Positions 1 through 4,543 of a DNA stretch of 5,777 bases are shown piece after piece. Position 1 is the first letter of the stretch. Each line of letters starts with the position of its first letter. The notes below the pieces were generated by a model, which was given only the letters and a program-made list of their open reading frames with translations, was not told the DNA's origin and did not search any database. Where the stretch lies: positions 1-5,777 of the forward strand of contig JACDAO010000769.1 of assembly GCA_013695405.1 (NCBI GenBank). The letters are read 5' to 3'. Position numbers and translations under genes: made by a program. Source of the DNA: Acidobacteriota bacterium (GTDB lineage: Bacteria > Acidobacteriota > Vicinamibacteria > Vicinamibacterales > Vicinamibacteraceae).

Positions 1-2
1 CC

Positions 3-74
3 TCGCCGAAGGCCGCCGCCGCAGAGATCGCCGGACGCGTCGCCTTCTGGCGCGGCGTCGAGGTCCGCCCGTAG
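3..74 (+). CDS. C-terminal end of a probable DUF427 domain protein (5' part outside window)
   Basis: An open frame enters from the left edge and ends at TAG (72-74). Its 23 residues read SPKAAAAEIAGRVAFWRGVE followed by VRP. The pattern of an Ala-rich helix, then 'EIAGRVAFWRGVEV' just before the stop, matches my recollection of the C-terminus of DUF427 (PF04248) proteins, small single-domain bacterial proteins of unclear function. The start and most of the domain are outside the window, so neither length nor completeness can be judged. It converges on the serine hydrolase at 90-1493, with only 15 bases between the two stop codons. The family call rests on one short motif. That this frame is a real gene end is more secure than the name. 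Confidence 0.6.
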   Translation, partial: SPKAAAAEIAGRVAFWRGVEVRP

Positions 75-89
75 CGACACACCGCTCGG

Positions 90-1493
90 CTACCGAATGG
101 CGACGCGGCTGCCGGCGGCCAATTGCATACGGCCGTCGGCGGTCTTCGCGAACGTGACGTCGGGGACGGCACCCGTCTCGTGGAAAAATTCGGTCGAGCT
201 TGTTGCGAGCAGCGTCAGCACCGGCTGTCCTGGACCGGAGATGGTGAGCTCGGCGCCGCGGATGGCGATGATGGCGTCCAAGCCGTCCTGGGTGTAGCGA
301 CCCTCGTACGTGCGGAGGGTATCGAGCGGCACCGTCACCACCGTGCGCTCGCGCGGCTTGAAGTCGGGCCAGTCGTACTCGACGGCTACCGCGCGCATCA
401 CCTCGTTGGCGAGGCGGCTGCCGTTGTCGCTGTTGGTCATCACGACGGCACCGCGGGGCCGGCCGCGATAACCACGAACCACGCACTTGAAGCCGCGATT
501 GCTGCCGCCGTGCGAGAACGACGCCTGGCCGTCGGTCTCCTGCACGCCGAAGCCGAGGCCGTAGCCGTCGAGCACTGGCGTCAGCATCGTGTCCGCCGTC
601 GCGCGCCTGAGCACGCGCCGTGGCTGCTGCACTTCGAGAATGACCTGCGCGTAGTCCGATGGCGTCGTCCAGAGACCAGCCGCCGTGAGCTCGGGGTACG
701 TATGGCGCTTGCCTGGAATGATCGCGCCATCGCCATCGTGACCGGCGGCGGACCCGGCCAGCCGCGGACCGGTGAGCGGCTGCTGGAACGTGCTGTGGGT
801 CATGCCGAGAGGGTCCAGCACGAGCTCCCTGGCGACCTCCGCAAACGGCCTTCGGGTGACGTCCTCGATGAGCAGTTGCACGACCTGGTAGCCGCCGCCC
901 GAGTAGCGGTAGGTGGTACCGGGCTTGGTATCGATGCGGATGGGCGCCGTGTTGGCGGGCGCGGCGCCGCCGAGCAGCTGCACCAACGACGGCACCGGCG
1001 CATCGACCGCATAGCCGGGGAAACCCGACACGGTGAGGCCCGCCGTGTGGCTGAGGAGCCGGCGGAGCGTCACCGGTACGCCCTCGGCCGCAGCGCTCGG
1101 CGGCACCTGCCACGACGTGAGCCGGGCGTTGACATCCTCGTCCAGCGACAGCCGGCCGAGTTCGACGAGCCGCAGCGCGACCATCGCCGCCACCGCCTTG
1201 CTGAGGGACGCGGCCTGGAACAGCGTCTCCGGCGTCACGCGCGAACCGTCGCCCGTGTCGCCGTACCCACGGGCCCAGGCAATGCGGCCATCGTCCACGA
1301 CGGCGACGCTGACGCCCGGCACCTTCAGGGTCGCCATGCGCTCGGCAAGCGTGTGCAGGCGGGGCGCACGGCCCTTGATGACGTTGGGCCCACGCAGGGC
1401 CTGCTCGACACGGGTCGCCCGCTCGTCGCGGCCGGCGAGCGTCGGCTGCAGCGCGACGAGGGCGACAGCACCAATCACTGCGGTCAGACGCAT
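90..1493 (-). CDS. Secreted serine hydrolase, class C beta-lactamase / penicillin-binding-protein-like
   Basis: The 467-residue protein belongs to the beta-lactamase family (PF00144), which includes class C beta-lactamases, DD-peptidases and esterases. Residues 1-20 form a signal peptide (MRLTAVIGAVALVALQPTLA), so it should act in the periplasm or outside. All three catalytic motifs are present: SLSK at 96-99 (SxxK, nucleophile Ser96, Lys99), YSG at 197-199 (Tyr general base) and HGG at 328-330 (HxG). Family landmarks include LLSHTAGL (146-153), PGTTYRYSGGGY (191-202) and LDPLGMTHSTF (226-236). Residues from about 385 form a C-terminal beta-rich extension beginning LRTYEGRYT, like the small domain often appended to these hydrolases. 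The ATG start is supported by GAGGAG at 1500-1505, six bases upstream, and by the signal peptide directly after it. The substrate cannot be read from sequence: peptidase, esterase and lactamase activity all remain possible. The gene looks intact. Confidence 0.93.
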   Translation of the reverse strand: MRLTAVIGAVALVALQPTLAGRDERATRVEQALRGPNVIKGRAPRLHTLAERMATLKVPGVSVAVVDDGRIAWARGYGDTGDGSRVTPETLFQAASLSKAVAAMVALRLVELGRLSLDEDVNARLTSWQVPPSAAAEGVPVTLRRLLSHTAGLTVSGFPGYAVDAPVPSLVQLLGGAAPANTAPIRIDTKPGTTYRYSGGGYQVVQLLIEDVTRRPFAEVARELVLDPLGMTHSTFQQPLTGPRLAGSAAGHDGDGAIIPGKRHTYPELTAAGLWTTPSDYAQVILEVQQPRRVLRRATADTMLTPVLDGYGLGFGVQETDGQASFSHGGSNRGFKCVVRGYRGRPRGAVVMTNSDNGSRLANEVMRAVAVEYDWPDFKPRERTVVTVPLDTLRTYEGRYTQDGLDAIIAIRGAELTISGPGQPVLTLLATSSTEFFHETGAVPDVTFAKTADGRMQLAAGSRVAIR

Positions 1494-1721
1494 CGGATTC
1501 TCCTCGGGCTCGCGGATCTATAACGCAGACGGACGCACGACGGTTCCGTAGGCAACGGGAACAGCGGCCATGCCGAGAATCAGGCAGGCATGAACGGCAC
1601 ACTACGGCCCATGGAAGCGACAGCTGATGTCGCGCAAGCATCAGGTGTCGTGTGAGGGCGAGCACAGGCCGTAGATGTCCTCTGCGGTGCCAGGGCTGAA
1701 GTGTGGGGGGAGGACGTGCGG
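1494..1721. other. Intergenic stretch upstream of the first serine hydrolase; no gene seen
   Basis: No frame on either strand reads like a protein family I recognise. The stretch should hold the leader and promoter of the minus-strand hydrolase, but I find no -35/-10 pair with acceptable spacing. A perfect 6-bp hairpin, GCGACA/TGTCGC with a 5-base loop, lies at 1617-1633. It overlaps a second possible stem, CTGATG/CATCAG (1624-1629 with 1639-1644), so the two could not form together. Neither is followed by a T-run, so there is no terminator case. A regulatory role is possible but unsupported. Confidence 0.5.
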
Positions 1722-1952
1722 CTATTTCATCAGCCGCGTCCACTGCGCCGTATCCGTGTACTGCTGGAACGTCACAGCCTTGTCGTCGAGAAAGCGGTAC
1801 ACGTGGCAGAACGGCGCGTCGAGCATCGCGCCGCCGGCATTCATCGTTCCGCCATAGCGACCAAGCACCACGACGTGGTCGCCGCCGTCGATGAACGTGC
1901 CGGGCGACGCAGTGAAGTTGTCGAGTGCGTCGCCTGAACTCGAGTGGCGATG
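1722..1952 (-). pseudogene. Remnant of an NTF2/SnoaL-like protein, C-terminal half only
   Basis: This minus-strand frame is open from just after an in-frame TAG (1953-1955) to TAG at 1722-1724, 76 codons, and has no plausible start codon. From about 1934 downward it reads GDALDNFTASPGTFIDGGDH, then VVVLGRYGGTMNAGGAMLDAPFCHVYRFLDDK and ends AVTFQQYTDTAQWTRLMK. The order 'FIDGGDxVVVLGRYGGT', 'DAPFCHVYRF' and 'FQQYTDTAQW' is characteristic of the last beta-strands of SnoaL-like/ketosteroid-isomerase-related NTF2-fold proteins (PF12680 clan). Family members usually run to about 120-140 residues. The N-terminal helices and first strands are absent, and the bases above 1952 do not supply them in any frame I read. 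The first few codons (HRHSSS) look like junk beyond the breakpoint. The inference is a truncated, non-functional gene. A protein starting inside the fragment would lack half the fold. Confidence 0.75.
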
Positions 1953-1978
1953 CTAGCACAGCAATTGACGATGGCTCG

Positions 1979-2002
1979 CTGACTGGCGAGGGCCGCAGTC
2001 AG
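1979..2002. repeat. Hairpin, 7-bp perfect stem
   Basis: CTGACTG (1979-1985) and CAGTCAG (1996-2002) pair perfectly around a 10-base loop. The hairpin lies about 70 bases beyond the stop of the minus-strand hydrolase at 2070, where a transcription terminator could sit. No run of T follows on that strand, so an intrinsic terminator is not supported. Confidence 0.35.
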
Positions 2003-2016
2003 GCTTGCGGTGCGCG

Positions 2017-2028
2017 GACACATGTGTC
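2017..2028. repeat. Perfect 12-bp palindrome GACACATGTGTC
   Basis: The 12 bases are their own reverse complement with no spacer, as in a dimer-protein operator half-site pair. The palindrome lies 41 bases past the stop of the hydrolase gene at 2070, on the distal side from any promoter of an intact gene. It may have belonged to the promoter of the lost NTF2-like gene, or it may be chance. Confidence 0.3.
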
Positions 2029-2069
2029 TCCCGTGGTGAGCCCGAAGGCAGGTGAAGCATGCGGACATG

Positions 2070-3299
2070 TTATTTGGGTGCTGGACCTCTCGCCTGGCCC
2101 ACAAATGCCTCCGCGATCTTCAACGCGAGCGACGGCGTATCCGCGTACGAGATGTTCGACGTCACGGCCACGACGATCCCGCGTTCGCGCCACGTCATCA
2201 ACGACGCAACCGTCCCGCCCAACGACTCGCCGTCATGGCCAACCACGCGCGTCTGGTCACCCGCCAGCGCGACGGTTTCGATGTCCCAGCCGAGACCGTA
2301 GCCCGTCTCCTGCCCCGAGGGCAGTCGCTGTGAAGTCTGGAGCAATTCAACCGTGGCAGGTTGCAGCAGCTTGCCGCCGTCGATCGCGACACCGAAGCGA
2401 ACCAGGTCGGACGGGGTTGACAGGAATGCGCTGGATCCCGCGTAGCAGGAATAGTCGACCGGGCGCATCAGGTGCAGGCCGTAGCGGGGATCCGCCGCGT
2501 ACCTCGGGAAGTAGAACGCCGCGCGATGCGAGAGCGGCTCTGTCGCCGAGTCGGCCCTTGTGTCGTCCATCTCCAGCGGCTCGAAGATCTGGTTCCGCAT
2601 GAACGTGAGGAACCGCTCGTTCGCGGCAGCTTCGACCGCGGCGCTCACCAGGATCCAGCCGTAGCTCGAATAGCGGTACTGGGTTCCCGGCTCGAACAGC
2701 AGCGATTGATCCGCAAAGGGCTGCAGCCCTTCGACCGGCCGCTCGCAGCGCGCCGACAGCAGCGGCCCCTCGTCACCGCTGTCGGTCCTGACACCGGCCA
2801 GATGCCCCATCAACTGACCCAGTGTCACGGGCCACTGCTTCTTCGGAAACTCAGGCACGTACGTCTGAATCTCGTCGTCGAGCTTCAGCCGGTCTTTCTC
2901 CAGCAGCAGGCCGACCGCGGCCGAGGTGAGCGCCTTGGAGGCGGTTCCGATCCTGAATCGCGTCTCTGGCGAGACGGGCACCCGGTTCTCGAGATCCGCC
3001 CAGCCAAAGCCCTCGGCCCACACGATCTCGCCGCTGACACCGACTGCCACCGAAAGCCCAGGCAGGTTCTGGTCGGTGAGGCCTGTGCGCACAATCTGTC
3101 GTGCGCGTTCCACCGTGTCGGCCCACTGCCTCGAGGAGGCCGCATGCGTCACCGATGGCACGCGATGCGGATCCGGGTGCAGCGGCGTCGCCGTAGCGGT
3201 CATGTACGCATGGAGCCCCGCAATCGCCGCGAGCAGGCCGCCGACGGCCAGGACGATCAGCCCGAGCCAGGTCTCCATCCGGTTCCAACTCTTCGACAC
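2070..3299 (-). CDS. Membrane-anchored LACTB-like serine hydrolase homologue with Thr at the nucleophile position
   Basis: This 409-residue protein of the beta-lactamase family (PF00144) resembles the LACTB-like branch. Residues 1-9 (MSKSWNRME, basic) and a hydrophobic stretch at about 11-33 form an uncleaved N-terminal anchor that should place the enzyme domain outside the membrane. Landmarks are FRIGTASKALTSAAVGLLLE (115-134), LMGHLAGVR (163-171), LLFEPGTQYRYSSYGW (200-215, with Tyr210-Ser211) and GHDG (354-357, the HxG triad element). By alignment with the hydrolase at 90-1493 (F-Q-A-A-S-L-S-K against F-R-I-G-T-A-S-K), the nucleophile Ser becomes Thr119 (codon ACC at 2943-2945), while Lys122 is kept. 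The rest looks full length and undamaged. It may be a catalytically altered subfamily, or Thr119 or the nearby Ser121 may serve instead. The GTG start is preferred because GGAGG lies just upstream, whereas the internal ATG at 3276-3278 has none. Confidence 0.9.
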   Translation of the reverse strand: MSKSWNRMETWLGLIVLAVGGLLAAIAGLHAYMTATATPLHPDPHRVPSVTHAASSRQWADTVERARQIVRTGLTDQNLPGLSVAVGVSGEIVWAEGFGWADLENRVPVSPETRFRIGTASKALTSAAVGLLLEKDRLKLDDEIQTYVPEFPKKQWPVTLGQLMGHLAGVRTDSGDEGPLLSARCERPVEGLQPFADQSLLFEPGTQYRYSSYGWILVSAAVEAAANERFLTFMRNQIFEPLEMDDTRADSATEPLSHRAAFYFPRYAADPRYGLHLMRPVDYSCYAGSSAFLSTPSDLVRFGVAIDGGKLLQPATVELLQTSQRLPSGQETGYGLGWDIETVALAGDQTRVVGHDGESLGGTVASLMTWRERGIVVAVTSNISYADTPSLALKIAEAFVGQARGPAPK

Positions 3300-3303
3300 G
3301 TTC

Positions 3304-3308
3304 CCTCC
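3304..3308 (-). promoter_or_regulatory. Ribosome binding site deciding a GTG start
   Basis: Read on the minus strand, GGAGG is followed by GAAC and then GTG at 3297-3299, a spacing of about 4-5 bases. That is slightly short but the match to the Shine-Dalgarno core is complete. The alternative ATG seven codons downstream (3276-3278) is preceded only by weak purine-rich sequence, so GTG is the better start. Confidence 0.6.
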
Positions 3309-3781
3309 GCTGCGATTGCATGGGTTGTACGGGTTGGAGCCGGCGCGGGCGAGCTCGCGGCACCGTCACCGTGATGTGCGGAAGGATCGCATCTGGGTCC
3401 CGCCAAGTCTCCACGGACGGGTGAGCATTGCGTGAGATTCCGGTGAGCGAGGCTTGCCCGGGGTTCAGGTGGGCGGGAGAACGGCTCCTGCCCGCTGCGG
3501 CGCCGGTGCCTGAACCGGCGCAGGCGCCGGACCTGTCCGGCGCGAGGTCGACGGTGCCGGCTGCATCGCTCGTCGAGCGCCGGTACTCCTCGATGGCGAC
3601 TGCCGGGAGCTTAGGCGCGAGTGAAGGAAGCGGCGATTGGGCACGCTCTCGGTGTACAGGTCTCCAGGCAGCGACACGAGGCCCTTGCGGTCAAAGGCCT
3701 CGAGCCGCGGCGTCGACAAAGGCGTTCGAGTGCCGACCGAGTGGCGGCTACAAGCGGGAGCACGTCCCGAACCTGGCTTGA
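3309..3781. other. Stretch without a recognisable gene
   Basis: Several frames stay open here, as expected at this GC content, but their translations are Arg/Ala/Pro-rich and low in complexity. The segment next to 3299 should hold the promoter of the minus-strand hydrolase; I see no convincing -35/-10 pair. The middle carries the paired hairpins listed separately. On the minus strand at about 3600-3719 a frame reads RLEAFDRKGLVSLPGDLYTE and on to VPNRRFLHSRL. It has a more natural composition than its surroundings and may be another worn gene piece, but I cannot assign it. Confidence 0.5.
3500..3543. repeat. Two adjacent GC-rich hairpins with related 8-bp stems
   Basis: The first hairpin is GCGCCGGT (3500-3507), a 6-base loop, and ACCGGCGC (3514-3521). 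The second is GCGCCGGA (3524-3531), a 4-base loop, and TCCGGCGC (3536-3543). Both stems are perfect, they share the core GCGCCGG/CCGGCGC, and two bases separate them. A further copy of GCGCCGGT lies at 3577-3584. The pair lies in sequence without a gene, roughly 200 bases upstream of the GTG start at 3299. The arrangement recalls paired REP-type elements, but no second pair is seen in the window to confirm a repeat family. Confidence 0.55.
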
Positions 3782-3853
3782 GGGTTCGCCTGGAACCTTG
3801 CCAACAACGCCCTCACGTTCACGCCCAAGGGTGGTGCGGTCGACGTGGCCGTG
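3782..3853 (+). pseudogene. Histidine-kinase ATPase-domain remnant (N-box only)
   Basis: Directly after an in-frame TGA (3779-3781) the plus strand reads GFAWNLANNALTFTPKGGAV, then DVAV. 'WNLxxNAxxFTPxGGxVxV' is the N-box of the HATPase_c domain (PF02518) in sensor histidine kinases, where the Asn residues help hold Mg-ATP. Nothing that should flank it is present. No H-box or dimerisation helix lies upstream in any frame I read, and no G1 (DxGxG) or later box follows, since the frame turns into Arg/Pro-rich sequence. I infer a fragment of about 24 codons left from a larger kinase gene. Chance similarity is possible for so short a piece, but the conserved positions match in order and spacing. 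Confidence 0.55.
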
Positions 3854-3883
3854 CACCCTCGCCGAAGCCACCGCTGCGATGCC

Positions 3884-3897
3884 GGAGGCCGGCCTCC
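3884..3897. repeat. Perfect 14-bp palindrome GGAGGCCGGCCTCC
   Basis: The 14 bases are exactly self-complementary. The palindrome lies 30 bases after the histidine-kinase fragment, in sequence with no recognisable gene. With no loop it is a weak hairpin and a better candidate for a protein-binding site or a rearrangement-prone spot. In sequence this GC-rich, chance is a fair explanation. Confidence 0.35.
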
Positions 3898-3993
3898 ATC
3901 CGGTGATAACGTCGCTCGACCCGCGATGGCTCCGCCGCCGACGACGCGCTGATGGAAGGTCTGTGCGCGCTGCGCTAACTGCCACGTCGCACG

Positions 3994-4080
3994 ATGCCGC
4001 GGCGGCGTTCGCCCGATGCGGTCGACGCGGAGACCGCGGCGTTCGTCCTGATCGATCACAAGGAGCACACACGAACATGA
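3994..4080 (+). pseudogene. Possible start of an isochorismatase-like hydrolase, truncated
   Basis: An ATG-started frame of 28 codons ends at TGA (4078-4080) and contains DAVDAETAAFVLIDHKEHTRT. 'D..TAAFVLIDHx' resembles the first beta-strand of isochorismatase-family (PF00857) proteins, where the Asp of 'LIDxQ' is catalytic. Those proteins usually continue for 150 or more residues; here the frame stops after HTRT. No Shine-Dalgarno sequence precedes the ATG. The TGA overlaps the next ATG as ATGA, so whatever this was, its end looks like a coupled gene boundary. That fits equally well with the C-terminus of an unknown protein. The family call is tentative. Confidence 0.3.
4060..4065 (+). promoter_or_regulatory. 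Shine-Dalgarno AAGGAG before a lost VOC gene
   Basis: AAGGAG stands 11 bases before ATG 4077-4079, which overlaps the preceding TGA as ATGA. This is a textbook coupled translation start, yet the frame it serves runs for only nine codons. The intact start signal in front of a broken frame shows that a gene once began here. Confidence 0.5.
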
Positions 4081-4106
4081 CGTCAAGCAACACGATCTGC
4101 CTCTGA
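4077..4106 (+). pseudogene. N-terminal stub of a PhnB-like VOC gene
   Basis: The frame reads MTSSNTICL and stops at TGA (4104-4106). PhnB-like members of the vicinal-oxygen-chelate superfamily commonly begin M..NTICLW(Y/F)DG, so this looks like the natural first strand, cut just before the expected Trp. Changing the stop to Trp does not restore the family, because the next codons (GRRHEGAG) do not match. It is therefore a junction and not a point mutation. The ATGA overlap and AAGGAG upstream support a real former start. Nine residues cannot prove a family. Confidence 0.45.
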
Positions 4107-4323
4107 GGACGACGGCACGAAGGGGCAGGATCGCAAAAAGGGTGTCGGGATGCGGCTTTACATTGAGACGGCCGACAAGATCGATGACCTCGCCGCCCGT
4201 GCCGAAAAAGCCGGCGTCAGCCTGACGAAGGAGCCGCACGACACCGAATGGAGCACGCGCGCCTTCGGGGTGACGGAGCCGAGCGGCTTCCTCCTGACAA
4301 TTGGGTCGCCCGAGAAGACATGA
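4105..4323 (+). pseudogene. VOC/glyoxalase-bleomycin-resistance-like protein, C-terminal half
   Basis: This plus-strand frame (open from 4081) reads EDDGTKGQDRKKGVGMRLYI, then ETADKIDDLAARAEKAGVSLTKEPHDTEWSTRAFGVTEPSGFLLTIGSPEKT and TGA at 4321-4323. The order 'V.LYIETxD.IDxLxARxExAGV', 'DTEWSTRxFGVTxPSGFLLTIG' is the second beta-alpha-beta-beta-beta unit of single-domain VOC proteins (PF00903-like). The first unit is missing, and the short VOC stub just before it is in another frame and from a different VOC branch. An internal ATG at 4150 could start a 57-residue product, but it has no Shine-Dalgarno sequence and would lack half of the metal site. I infer a truncated gene. Codon choice and residue pattern are well preserved, so the break looks recent. 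Confidence 0.72.
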
Positions 4324-4340
4324 GCCGCGCCGAATGGAAA

Positions 4341-4374
4341 GGCCCGCGGAGCGCAGGGCGCCCGGCGGGCCGGG
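4341..4374. repeat. GC-rich inverted repeats after the VOC remnant
   Basis: GGCCCGC (4341-4347) pairs with GCGGGCC (4365-4371) around a 17-base loop. Alternatively CCCGGC (4361-4366) pairs with GCCGGG (4369-4374). The site begins 17 bases after the VOC stop and could be a former terminator, but no T-run follows. Confidence 0.3.
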
Positions 4375-4543
4375 TGAATCAGCGGGCGACTTTCTCGCGG
4401 TCCCGCAGGGTCCGCACGGGGTTGGGCCTGTTCGTTCTGCATTCTGGCCGCGTTGCTGCTGGCCAACTGCGGGCGGCGCAAATCCTGAGATGCTGAAACT
4501 GCTGCTGCACCGTGACCCGGCACTGGTGCCACCTGACCAGCTT
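4375..4543. other. Spacer between the VOC remnant and the beta-propeller gene; possible ankyrin-like scrap at 4469-4528
   Basis: No intact gene is visible. In one plus-strand frame, 4469-4528 reads AGGANPEMLKLLLHRDPALV, which resembles the second helix and turn of an ankyrin repeat ('GG..E.LKLLL.RDPALV'). It is a single 20-residue element with no second repeat, no start codon and no matching sequence on either side in that frame. It is therefore either one more gene scrap or a chance result of Leu-rich CTG codons. Confidence 0.3.

Noticed and set aside
71..93. GTAGC/GCTAC inverted repeat between the two convergent stop codons, a possible bidirectional terminator.
   Set aside because: The stem is only 5 bp, the loop 13 bases, and there is no T-run on either side. 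It also overlaps both stop codons.
123..1523. A 466-codon open frame on the plus strand, antisense to almost the whole first serine hydrolase gene.
   Set aside because: The minus-strand frame has a signal peptide, all catalytic motifs and a good ribosome site. The plus-strand translation is Arg/His/Ala-rich with no family signature. Long antisense frames are expected opposite GC-rich genes.
1517..1523. TTATAG/TATAGA-like -10 box upstream of the first hydrolase, with TTGCCT (1550-1555) as a -35.
   Set aside because: The spacing is about 26 bases, far from the usual 17, and no -35-like hexamer stands at the right distance.
2472..3374. A 300-codon open frame on the plus strand, antisense to the second hydrolase.
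   Set aside because: It has low-complexity Arg/Gln/His-rich composition and no motif, and it overlaps a well-supported minus-strand gene.
3910..3978. Short plus-strand frame ending ADDALMEGLCALR, considered as the end of a response-regulator domain following the kinase fragment.
   Set aside because: The similarity is only to a generic helix. No REC phospho-acceptor or Lys motif is visible before it.
3964..3993. CxxCH-type motif (CANCH) in one plus-strand frame, suggesting cytochrome c.
   Set aside because: It is a single five-residue motif in a frame with no supporting sequence, easily expected by chance across six frames of GC-rich DNA.
3611..4239. Overlapping 160-codon-class open frames on both strands in the stretch without an intact gene.
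   Set aside because: Their translations are Arg/Ser/Ala-rich, run straight through the recognisable fragments in other frames and have no domain signature or good start site.
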